A stretch of DNA of 64,000 bases from Oreocharis arfaki (Eukaryota; Chordata; Aves; Passeriformes; Paramythiidae): NCBI GenBank assembly GCA_013398015.1, contig VZRR01010917.1:26488-90487 (forward strand), in the 5' to 3' direction. A program made the translations under genes and the position numbers. Positions 39,994-50,598 of the stretch are shown here, one piece after another (within the stretch, counting starts at the first letter, position 1; each line of letters begins with the position of its first letter). The notes beneath the pieces were generated by a model, which saw only the letters and a program-made list of their open reading frames with translations, searched no databases and was not told the DNA's origin.

Positions 39994-42215
39994 AACTGAA
40001 GATTGACCAATATCAGTATTTAGATTTTTTTTTTTTTCAGAAAAACACTATCTTCATAAGCTTCAAATGGAAGGGAAATTTAGTGTACTGACCACCTCTG
40101 CTGAAGCACAATAAAAGGCACAGATTCCCATGGTAGATCATTCCAGTGCGTAACAAAGTGAATAGCTGGAAAGAAGAGAAAAGGAAGACTCAAATGAAAG
40201 AAGAAACAGCAGCTATCATAGGAAAATAAGAAAAATGTAAGACAATGGGAAACTATCAACTCCCCAAGTGCTTCTGATACACAATTCTCTTGTAACACCT
40301 AGGAGCTTCCAACCAACCGTAGCCATCTAAACACCCACAAGCTCCCCTGTTCCACTGAATGTCTCAGCGTCTGTTCTCCCTAATTTTCTGAAAACTGTAA
40401 AATAAAAACTATACAGATAGGGTTGGAGCTCTATTTGGGTTAGCTGGAAGAAAAGTGTGATGGGAATTAGAAAATATGACTGAGGAGTTCACATGACCTG
40501 TGGTTGCTCCCCTCTCTCTGTGACTACAACACACTGGAATTTTTCACTCTGAAAGAAGGAGAGTGTATATTGTCTAATTCCAAAACCAAACCACTTTGTC
40601 TTCAGATGCCGCTATGGTTACCAAGTAACGGCAATGTCATTCATCTGCCACATCACTCACATGCCTCATGAATGCATGGAAAGTGGTTAAGCTTATCAAA
40701 AATCTTACAGTACTCATGTATTAAGATACATGTTAACATAATACTCTGTTCTCCTCAAGAATGAATCAATATGTTTTGAGAAATTTTAGGCAGTGTGATA
40801 GAAAAAAAAAAAGCTCATAAAATATTTATATGCTGACAAATTAAAACCAATAGAGAGGTCAAAAAATCACCTAAGCATACCTCAGGCAGTTACTTCTTGG
40901 AGTACTGAGAATAACTAGGAAGGCAAAACAAACCTCCAAACTCAACAGCAAGGTTTACTGAGAATGCTCAAGATGCTCTCTGCATCTAAAATGTATAATC
41001 CCAGATGGAAACAAAGGTCTCAGCATGAGTCTAACTTTGGACTAAGTAAAACTAGAATTGTATCCACAGGAGGATAAATCATGGTTAAACAGCTGGAAAT
41101 TTCATCAGTTAAAGACTAGGAAGCCAAATATTAGAAAAGATAGAAAGTAAATGCTAACCTTGTCTAAGAAACATTAAAGTTTTGAAAGTAAGAACAGATC
41201 TTTTGGATCAGGAAGAAGCAAGCAAGGAACGCAAAGGCAAACCTGAGAAGCCAAGTGATTTCATACTGGTCTGCATCACTTCAGACTAGTCTTATCCCAG
41301 GTACAGTCTTTCGGGTTATTAAAATGTTGTAAAAAGATGTTGAAGCCAGCTGATTAACTAAATAGGACAACCAGCTCTAAACAGGTTAAGAAAAGAATTG
41401 GTGAATGAAGTTGCTGAGCGACTATTAGAAGTTTTTTAAAGCGGCCTTTTAGAGGATTAAAAAGTAATACAGGTATCAGGAATAACCCTGAAAATTATAA
41501 TACAAGAAGTCCTCTTCACTTTAGCTAAACCAGTTAAAATTACCATAAAATGCAAAACATCTCTTCTGACACAACCGTGCAGTTAGTGCTACAGACCACG
41601 TATGGCGATTAACCCCTCCAAAAGAGTACGTGTACATTTGTGTGCTCACAGTCATGATTTCAAGTCTGTAAGAACTCAGCAGCTCTTTTGTGAACTCCAG
41701 CAGTCCTTACCCATTTCAGCTATGGCTGTCTGAACCACAGTCGTCTTCTTGGTGTTCCTGTAATGAGAAAGGAATTTATTTTCCCGTATCTGGGCTGAGA
41801 TAACAGGTTTGCCATACAGAGCTGACTATTCACAGAAACTTTTCATTTGTAAATGTAGCACACTCTGCCGTGGTATTTTAAATCGTCTATTTCTAAGCAG
41901 ATTTCTGTGAACTTGTCAAACTGGAACTGCTTTCCGCTCTGTTTGTAAAACCACTCAATTTTTTAGTTCATCCCCTGCTGCTTCTTAGAGTAAATCTCTT
42001 TCTCTTAGAGTCTGTATGGCAGCTCCAATTAAATGGTACTACCCTAAATATTTTTTCCCACTCTTCAAATATGTTTTTTTTTTCCAGCAGAGTAGTTATG
42101 AAAATATTGAACAAAAAGTAAAAAACTTGCTTGATTCTATTTAAAAAGGAGAGGACATAACAACAGCCAAGAAAATCTACCAGATGGTTCTTTTAATAAA
42201 TACATTAAAGTCTCT
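39994..42215. other. Non-coding stretch downstream of the minus-strand gene
   Basis: AT-rich DNA between a CR1 and the last strong polyadenylation signal of the minus-strand gene. Another AATAAA (minus strand, near 41776) lies here, so the 3' untranslated region could extend into it. No open frame or repeat of note. Confidence 0.45.
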
Positions 42216-42221
42216 TTTATT
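42216..42221 (-). terminator. Polyadenylation signal AATAAA (distal candidate)
   Basis: Reads AATAAA on the minus strand ('tttatt' on plus), about 815 bases past the stop codon at 43035. Cleavage would fall some 10-30 bases further on, near 42190. Whether this or a nearer hexamer is used cannot be told from sequence alone. Confidence 0.45.
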
Positions 42222-42372
42222 TTTCTCCAATTTTAGCGACTAACATAACAAAAACTTTCAGACCATCAAACCAGTTTTCACAATCTGCCATAAATTTGCA
42301 TTTCACAGAAATAATCCTGACAAGCACTAATAGATGGACGTTGTTGGTGCAATAATAAAACAATATAAGGCA

Positions 42373-42380
42373 TATTTACA
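42373..42380 (-). promoter_or_regulatory. Pumilio-type recognition element in presumed 3' UTR
   Basis: TGTAAATA on the minus strand, an exact match to the UGUANAUA consensus bound by PUM proteins. It lies in the presumed 3' UTR, between the third and the distal polyadenylation signals, so only the long form would carry it. One 8-mer can occur by chance in AT-rich DNA. Confidence 0.3.
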
Positions 42381-43034
42381 CCATCCTTACATATAGAACA
42401 CTGTACACACAAAAAAATCACAGATCCAGAACAAAGTAAATTCAATCCCTTAGACATTTTACGTTTATAGGCTTGGTATCAAACAAGTAATTCTCCAAGC
42501 AACAGACAACCTCTTGTTCTTGTGTGATTTATTTGTAACATTGTGCTCATGCAAAATAGGTATTTGCTTTATTGCATTAACATTGAGAGAATGTTGGGAA
42601 TTAGTTCCAAAACCAGTTCAATTGAACTTTAAACCCTGTTTCTCTTCGTCCTTAGCAAGTCTGAGTCATTTTTAATGGTGACATAAAAAGAGGTGTTAAC
42701 TGATGATTGAGATTTTTATTTGTTAAGTTCCAAAACAATAATGAAGCTCAACTGACTATGGTTCGAAAACCATCTTTCTTGACCATGCACTTTTTTTCTT
42801 TGCTATTACGAAGTGGTTAAGATGAGACACCTTTTGCATTTTTTAAGTTTCTATCTTTTTATATATATTTTTTAAAGAAAAACATGTACTATCCAACATC
42901 CACTGTTCACAGAAGGAAATAAGCAGCAGGAATAGCTCTGGTGGCAGAGTCGGCCAGGAGGAGGACATCAGTAAGTTTGCGACAATGTAATAAACATCAA
43001 ATGCTCCAGAGATACGTCAGGAAAGAGTTGATTA

Positions 43035-43538
<504 letters not shown>

Positions 43539-43954
43539 TTACACAGAAAAGTGATCAGATACCATTTAGAAAAACGCAATTCAGAGTCTCAGCTGGCAAA
43601 AGTTGGTGTCATTTCCTTATAGGCAAAAAATCTATGCACAACTGGTACACAAATTGAAGGTCTCGTCCTCAGAATTCTCACTCCTAAAAATGTTTACAGC
43701 AAGAGTAACTTCACTGTCTGCCTGAGAATCCAGGTAACGAAGCGTGCATAATGCTCGCAGATTAGCTGCACTGGAAATCCTTGCATGCAAGTTTAAATGA
43801 GCTAGTTTGTGATTACACTGCAAGAACTTTATTATGATAAATAAGATTTTGTTGTATAAGGGAAATACTACTGTACAATTTGCAAGATCTTCACTTGAAT
43901 AAAAATATTCCAAGGGTTTAGATTTTAATTTATTTTTGGAAGCTCTTGCCACAC

Positions 43955-44010
43955 CTTCCCTGAACAGTCTACTCATACTGACATCTGCAGATGTCAACTC
44001 TGCCAAAGCC
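43955..44010 (-). CDS. Candidate penultimate coding exon (56 nt)
   Basis: On the minus strand a strong acceptor ('ctcctttttctgtccag') ends at 44011. The 56-nt segment that follows reads G|ALAELTSADVSMSRLFRE|G and could end at a GTGTGG donor (GT at 43954-43953). The donor has a favourable AAG before it and G at +5, but T at +4. It leaves one base (G), which joins the GG of the terminal exon to make a Gly codon, so the phase matches. The intron would be 459 nt. The start is in phase 2, matching the AG left by the candidate exon ending at 50393. The open frame continues past the donor to 43632, so an alternative terminal exon with a longer reading frame is also possible. Supported by splice-site shape and phase only. 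Confidence 0.5.
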
Positions 44011-45621
44011 CTGGACAGAAAAAGGAGTATTAAACCTAGGATAACAGAGGGATCGCTCACTACTGACAGAGTCTAGGGTTTTGGGGTTTTTTATCCTGTA
44101 AAGATTTCATCGCCCTTCTTACTGTCAGTTGTTATTCCAGATTTGCCTCGGTGCAAGCTCAGAATCCAGCTGTACATCTCCTACAGCACAAGCTGGCAGG
44201 GAAAAGGAGGTTATGAAATGATGGGTAAAGAGGCATTCTGCCATAGCAGGGGGAGTGGCCCACCAGCCTCTCGGCAGGCACTGCTCAGCAAGTCACACGC
44301 CTGAAAATCAGATCTAGGCTCTTATTCCCTCCATATATCATTTTTGCTTTGAAGTCTTAAGCAGAATATGAATGTGAAAATTAAGTGGTAGCCGCTAAAT
44401 CTGTACAAACATTTCCAGTTTCGAAGCCTTATTTCAAAACTCCAGCTGTGAAGTAAAATGATGCTATGCTGACATCATACAAACATCACAAGCTTAATTT
44501 AGGACACCATCTAAAGATGACAGAAATATCTATGGAGTTCAAGGGATTTTTGATTGGACCAAAGGGAAGAATTTCAAAGATGTTAAAGGATCTCAATGAA
44601 AATGTAGAGTGGGGATTCAGTGGTAGTTGTGTGTTTGCTACAAATCTTGAAAGTGTCCAAACAAGTTAGATATCTAAATATTTTATGAAAACTAGCTTAT
44701 CCTTACAGTTTATCCAGACACCACCAGCACCAGTTAACTGCCTTTGCCAGTACCGAAACTCAGGGTATGACAGCTCTACCTTGGGTCACTGGGACAGAGC
44801 TGTAAGATTTTTGATTCACTTCGCATTTTGTTGTTCAGAATTACAAATTAGAAATACAATTACAATTACAAAGAATGCAGAAGCAATATGAACACTTCAG
44901 TGGTCTTTTTGACAGTGCAGTTCTGTGACTCAAACGAACCTAAGAAGATTGCAATATTTTATATGAGACAGGAGGGAAAACAAAACAAAGCAACACACAA
45001 AGGAAAATAAAGATTAGTCTAACAAGAGCAGCATTCAACAACCTGCTTTTGTTTTGTTTTAGCCAGCATCCCAGGATGCTGTGTCCCATTTCTGTAGTCC
45101 ATCTAGAGAAATCCATGAATAAACAAGAAAGAGAGACAACAATCCTACAGGGCTTGTACTTACATTAGGCAGAGTGAAAAACACAAGCAATTTTCTACTT
45201 CATTATATTCAACCCAAATATTTAACACATGGCTGCAGCGATTTCCCTCCTCCTTCTCTTTCAGAAATATGATCACCTTCTTAAATAAATTTACATGCCT
45301 TCCTTCTATTGTTGTATCTGGCATTTCATTTCATACCTCAAACGATTATATGAATATGCTAAATTGAGAGTCAGCTGGCACTATGGAACTACTCTGGCTT
45401 TGCAGCATGCAATTATAAAACTGAGTAGTTAATCAGACAGTGATTTCAGTATTGTTATTCTGATTTTCAGTAACATGATTAACATCAATATCTAATCTAG
45501 TTTACAATCTTGGCTTCTTCAAATATAACAACACACTCTGTGACTAAGAAACTAAAGCTTTTTGTTAGCAATACTCAGTAGTCTTCAAGCCTCTTTCCTG
45601 CCCATTTTTTTTCCTGCAACT

Positions 45622-45665
45622 TCAAGATGATATTTCTTGATATGATATCAAGATGATATTTCTTG
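45622..45665. repeat. Two exact 18-bp direct repeats, period 26
   Basis: 'tcaagatgatatttcttg' occurs at 45622-45639 and 45648-45665. The bases spanning the join (cttgatatgatatcaag) also form an inverted repeat. A slippage duplication is likely. Confidence 0.85.
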
Positions 45666-46365
45666 TTGGTTGCTTTGTACTTAGTTCTTTATTGGTACTC
45701 CTTGCTTCTCATGGGCTCAAACCCACAATGTACTAAGGATCTATTTCAAAAACGCACACTGAAATACACCTTCAAGAATATAAAAAGATCCATTTTCTGC
45801 TCTAAGATTATTCAGGAGCATGACAATAGGCAGATATTTAAATGCTTTTTTGGACCATAGCCCTGAGGTTCAGTACTTTACAGCACTGAGCTCTGTATGC
45901 TCCACTGAATCACCTAAATTCACAATGACTTTAATCGAAACACAAGTTTCTCCCACACCTCTCCTTTTAAAAATTAACAAATCCTCCCTCACAAAGAATT
46001 CTTAATATGCCTCTGCACTGCTTTCTTGGTAGTATGTTATTAACAGATGCAACAGTTCTGCTACAGGGGAGGTTTTCCTCACAGTAACCCGGTAGAATTT
46101 TAAAATATATACGAAAGGTTCTACAAAATATTTGTTTAATTTTCAATATCAGGGATTATCGGATAAATTTAGCTACACTTCTAATTCAGAAAACATCTCC
46201 TTATTGCCCTTTGTGCTGCTCCACTCTCCACTGTACTGCCTCAGCCATTCCAGAATAACACTATAGACAGTCAAGTAGTTCAGTCTACCTGAAACTACTT
46301 ATTTTTCAGGAGTGCAGAATAGTTCTTATAAACTCAGATAAAGTATATTTGCTCCACTGTGCAGA

Positions 46366-46490
46366 TAGAATCATAGGACCATTTAGGTTGGAAAAACCTT
46401 TACGACTATCAAGTCAAACGGATTATCAAAGTCAAACTGATTCTCAAACTGATCATCAAGTTAACTTGAAACTACCAAGTCTGCATGTAA
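46366..46490 (-). mobile_element. Short, diverged CR1 3' scrap, antisense
   Basis: The plus strand reads 'tagaatcataggaccatttaggttggaaaaaccttta' (given here in pieces: tagaatcatagg, catttaggttggaaaa, cctttacgactatcaagtc), the complement of a CR1-type 3' end. Similarity continues weakly through 'aactaccaagtctgcatg'. An intervening stretch has small internal duplications ('tcaaagtcaaactgat', 'tctcaaactgatcatcaa'). The boundaries are approximate. Confidence 0.7.
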
Positions 46491-46827
46491 CACTAAAAAA
46501 AGAAATCACTGACTTACAACCTGTCTCTCCTGCTCCTGCCTGTTCCAGGACCTCCACCAACTGCTGATTCCCCAAATTGTAGAGCCTGAAGTGAGTCACT
46601 GCATTTTGGTCCTCTCCAAATTATTTTCCTCTGCAAAGATATGTCCAGCTGCCCTCTCCACTGCCCAGTTCTCCAAATAGCTCCAAGGCAGCACTTCTCC
46701 TCCAGGCAGTTCCAGTAGACATTGAACTTCCCACTTCTTTTTCCTTTATGTGGCTGCATCTCTCATAGAAAGTCAGAAAGTGAGCTAGCCCTTTACCTGG
46801 GCTTACTCATCACCTCTACTATGGTAG

Positions 46828-47206
46828 TGCCATGGTTCAACCTCAGCCAGCAACCAAACACCACATGGCCACTTGCTCATGAGCAGGATCCGGGACAGAA
46901 TCAGAAAGGTAAAAGCCAGAGAACTCATGGGTTGAGATAGAGACAGTTTAATAAGGAAAGCAAAAGCTGCATACACAAGCAAAGCAAAACAAGGAATTGA
47001 TTCACTGTTCCCTATGGGAACAGTTCCCTATCTCCAGGAAAGCAGGACCCCACCACATGTAATGGTGACTTTGGAAGACAAACGCCATCTCTCCCAACGT
47101 CCCCCCTCTTCCTCCTTCTTCCCCCCACTTTATTTACTCAGCATGATGTCACATGGTTCAAGCCACTGAGAAGAAAATTAACTCTACTCCAGCCAAAACC
47201 AGCACA
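46828..47206. mobile_element. Solo LTR-like element, internally deleted, bird family
   Basis: The element starts TGCCATGGTTCAACC and ends AAAACCAGCACA, so it has TG...CA ends. The flanks are GGTAG (46823-46827) and GGTGG (47207-47211), a 5-bp duplication with one mismatch. Interior landmarks such as 'gttgagatagagacagttta' near 46932 and 'gaaaattaactctactccagcc' near 47173 match an LTR family I recognise from bird genomes, where full copies are longer. A pyrimidine-only run (47098-47138) lies within. A 5-bp duplication would fit an ERVL-type origin. No internal retroviral genes are present, so this is a solo LTR left by recombination. I could not assign a database name or a strand with certainty. 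Confidence 0.7.
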
Positions 47207-47852
47207 GGTGGCTACTAGACTCCAAAGTATAGTAAACTTAAAAGAATATGTCAAAGACATTTCTCTGATCACGAAGGCATATTACATTTACATTGACTGT
47301 ATTTATTCCTCATCTGTGTTGCTTTCGGCACAGATTTTACCCAACAAGAGAGAACTGACAAATAAAAGAATCCCTTTCAATCGCTAGAAAATATGCATGG
47401 AAAATTATCTAGAAACTTATAAACTTAATTCTCTGAAGTGAAAATCTACTTTTATCAGTCATGACAACCAAAACAGAAACCAGAAGAAATGCTCTCTGAA
47501 TTCCTGATCAAACAATAACAAAGCAACAGAGCTCCAGCCAGCAAAAGAACACGTCAAACACCACAGAAAACTATCCAGCAGCCACAAACTGTTGGTTGAA
47601 AATAGTAACCATGTGTTTACATAAATTGCTGCAGATATTCATAAAGTGCAGTTTGAACAACTATTTGAAGATTCTTTTAGCTCTACCTCCTGCATCAGAG
47701 AAAAATATTACACTAGAAATATTAAAAGCAAAAAATAATTATATTCTGCTTATATATATTTGAATTTTTGTATACACTCATTTTCTTAAATACAAGCACA
47801 ACAGCCTTAAACCAAAAGAAATCATATTCAAATCCAATTAACCTGAGTGCTC

Positions 47853-49445
47853 CATAACTTGGCTGCACCAAAAGCAAATCCTGCCTCACCAGCCTAGGGG
47901 CCTTTTATGGTGCAGTGTCTGTATCAGTGGACATGGCAAGAGCCATGGATGTCACCTACCTGGAGTTCTCTAAGACCTTTGACACGGTTTTTCACAACAT
48001 GCTTCCCTCTAAATCGGAGAGACACGGATTTGCTGGGTGGACTGTTTGGTGGATAAGGCACTGGTCGGATGGTTGCATCCAGAGGGCAGTGGCCAGTTGT
48101 TCAATATCCCGATGGGCATCAATGACAAATGGTGCCCCTCTAGGGTCCGTACTGGGACCAGTCCCGTTTAATGTCTTCATCAATGACACAGATGAAGATG
48201 AAATAGAAGATTCGTAGATTAATCAAGTGCACTCTTAGCAGATTTGCAGATGGCACCAAGCTGAGTGGTGCAGTTGACAAGCCTGAAGGATGGGACACAA
48301 TCTTGAGGGACCTGGACAAGCCCTAGAAGAGGGCACATGGAAATCACATTAAGTTTAACAAGGTCAAGTGCAAGGTGCTGCACCTGGGTCTGGGCAATCC
48401 CCGTTATCAACAACGGATGGAGGATGAACAAGTCATGACCAGCCCTGCTGAGGAGGACTTGGGGGTGCTGGTGGAGGAGAGTGGATTTACATTTTTACAG
48501 ATTGGGATAGCTACTGGATGCTGTATGATTACTCATGTTATTGTTCCTGCTGCTGTGACAGCAAAAAGTTTTTGACCACCTTGGGACCCTCACCACCAAG
48601 AAGCCCAGGTTGAAGACGGACCAACAGGATGATGCTGGATCCATGGGTGGTGACTATCTTCTGCTTGATCTTTCTCTCTTCTCCCCCCTCTTCTCTTTTC
48701 TATTTACTTCTATCTCTCTACCACACATCTACTATTAAATAAAATCTGTATTATGGACTTTGGCATATGGACTCATGTACATCTTAATTCAGGCAGAGGC
48801 ATCTCTCATTGGATCTTAACATGCTTGTAGCTCAGAAAGCCAATTGCATCCTAGGCTGCATCCAGAGCTCCGTGGGCAGCAGGGCCAGGGAGGGGATTCT
48901 GCCCCTCTGCTCTGCTCTGGTGAGACCCCACCTGCAGTGCTGCATCCAGCTCTGGGGTCCCAGCACAGGAAGGACATCAACCTGCTGGAGTGAGTCCAGA
49001 GAAGGCCTCAAGGATGATCAGAGGGGTGGAGCACCTCTCCTAGGACGACAGGCTGAGAGAGTTATGGTTGTTCAGCCTAGAGAACTGAAGGTTCTGGGGA
49101 GTCCTTTTGCAGCCTTCCAGTCCTAAAGGGACTACAAGAAAGATGAGGAGAGGCTTTTTAGCAGGGCCTGTTGCCATAGGACAAGGAATTATGATTCTAA
49201 ACTAAAAGAGGGTAAATTTAGACTAGATATAAGGAAGAAAGTTTTTGCAGTGAGGGTGATGAGGCATGGGAACAGGTTGCCAAGACAGGTGGTGGATGCC
49301 CCATCCCTGGAACATTCAAGGTCAGGCTGGATGGGACTCTGAGCAATTCGATGCAGTTGAAGATGTCACTGCTCATTGTAGGGTGGGGTTGGACTAGATG
49401 GCCTTTAAAGGCCCCTTTCAACCCAAATCATTCCTTATGATTCTC
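47853..49445 (+). mobile_element. CR1 LINE, sense, 1.6 kb, split by an insertion
   Basis: Sense CR1 from inside the reverse-transcriptase domain ('ccaaaagcaaatcctgcctc', 'tacctggagttctctaag', 'cctttgacacggtttttcac', 'ggtccgtactgggaccag') through 'gatggcaccaagctgagtgg' and 'tgcacctgggtctgggcaat' to the 3' end ('aggttgccaagacaggtgg', 'gggttggactagatggcc', 'ttcaacccaaatcattcc'). The decoded frame near 47915-48217 still shows TYLEFSKTFDTVFHNMLPSK and GAPLGSVLGPVPFNVFINDT, the RT fingers/palm region. The catalytic FADD-type box is mutated ('tttgcagatggcacc' gives FADG). Frameshifts and stops make it dead. It is interrupted at 48487-48809 by another element. Confidence 0.95.
48487..48809 (+). mobile_element. 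LTR-like insertion inside the CR1, TGGAT duplication
   Basis: CR1 similarity stops after 'gtggaggagag' and resumes at 'catgcttgtagctcagaaagcc'. The intervening 323 bases are flanked by TGGAT on both sides (48482-48486 and 48810-48814). The insert contains a CT-rich tract (48668-48720) and 'attaaataaaatctgt' (AATAAA signal near 48738), then 'cagaggcatctctc'. This layout resembles the R/U5 end of a retroviral LTR of a type common in songbirds. The ends do not show TG...CA if TGGAT is the duplication. If the LTR instead runs from TGGATTT to CTTAACA, the ends fit but no duplication is evident. Confidence 0.65.
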
Positions 49446-50392
49446 CTCTTTCTTCAGTCAAATACCTGGTTTCCTGTACGCACAGTGTCAGATGCATGAA
49501 TTAACTTCCTCACTCAGCTACTTTTTTTCCTACAATGTCTCAAAGACAATTTTTTTTTGTTTATAATTCAGTTTATTTTTACTGCAGAATGTAAAAGAAG
49601 TCGTGAACATATGCATAGATTGCTGCAGTTAGCTATTTTAGTAACTACTGTGTTGAAATGAATAACAGAAAATCTTCACTCTGGAGTACAATGGCTAGCT
49701 GGATGCAAGACATGTAGATAAGAGTTGAAACCGACATAAAAACAGTCATTTGGGAAAAATCCATAACCAACACTTCATATTTGTTCAGTATGCACCACCT
49801 CAATCAAGAAGGATGAAATCTGCTGAAAAGATGCTATCTTTTACTGTTGTTTCAGAACATACGCATAAAAGAAGTGAACTGATTTGAGTTTTATCAATTC
49901 CCTTGCTAGCACTATAAAATAAAGCCTGTTTGTCGATTTAAGTAAAAACCAAAACCAATTTAAAAAATCAAGCCAACAAACCAAAAATCTTGAGTCTTTC
50001 TGTGATGTAATTTTAGTGAAAACAAAGTTCTTAAGGGTATTTTATCGTTATACTTTCCTGTTTCTTCAAATGCACTTAAACTTGGCTCTTCTTGATACAG
50101 TCTATTGAATTAATGAAATAATCCAATTAATTAAATCAGTTCCTTTGAAACAATATAGCCATAAACAAAACTAACTATTGCATAAACAAAAAAAAAAGTA
50201 AATACTTTATATTTATTGAGAACTTCAACAAACATCTTTAAGAACCTTTTTGCTTTCAAGAATATCTTAAAAAAATGGAAGCAAAATTGTTAACAAAATT
50301 ATGATGTAAAGTACTGAAACCAAATAAATGTCATGTCTCTAGTTGATTTAGTAAAAAATGAAAACAGGAGAGCAACAGGGTTTTAAACTCAC
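49446..50392. other. Presumed intron between candidate exons
   Basis: AT-rich sequence between the CR1 end and the candidate exon that stops at 50393. No repeats or conserved-looking features are seen. If the three-exon model is right, the intron from 50392 to 44011 is about 6.4 kb and holds all the mobile elements listed between. Confidence 0.4.
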
Positions 50393-50598
50393 CTCATATT
50401 GGATGGCTCAGGAACAAAATAGCAATGAGAACAAAAGTTATTTTTATTTGTATCTGCAGAAGAAATTATATCTAATCCAACAATATTATTTGTAGTTTGA
50501 TTCATAATTTTTGCAGTATGTGGTTGGTACTTGACTTTACTTAAAACGCAATTTTTTCCATATTCTTTCACATAGTGAAAAGTCCTTATTTTTAGGGG
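50393..50598 (-). CDS. Candidate upstream coding exon with consensus donor
   Basis: On the minus strand an open frame of 68 codons plus two bases ends at a consensus donor, ATGAG|GTGAGT (GT at 50392-50391). The reading ends ..NNFCSHCYFVPEPSNM with AG left over, which joins the G at 44010 to make Arg and leads into ALAELTSADVSM, so the phase matches. The start is uncertain. An AG at 50600-50599 would give phase 0 but has a poor pyrimidine tract. A better acceptor ('tgtatctgtgttccag', exon from 50616) puts an in-frame TAG before the coding part. In that case translation might start at the internal Met (MNQTTNNIVGLD), making this the first coding exon. Composition is AT-rich with Asn and Thr abundant, so a chance open frame beside a chance donor remains possible. 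Confidence 0.4.

Larger units (their letters stand above)
42216..43034 (-). other. Presumed 3' untranslated region of the minus-strand gene
   Basis: The region directly follows the stop codon of the terminal exon at 43035. On the minus strand it contains four AATAAA hexamers, at 42715-42720, 42568-42573, 42528-42533 and 42216-42221, so alternative polyadenylation is possible. It also contains one exact Pumilio-type site TGTAAATA (minus strand, 42373-42380). The extent is inferred from the signals only. The proximal hexamers would give a 3' UTR of roughly 300-500 bases and the distal one about 800. Confidence 0.55.
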
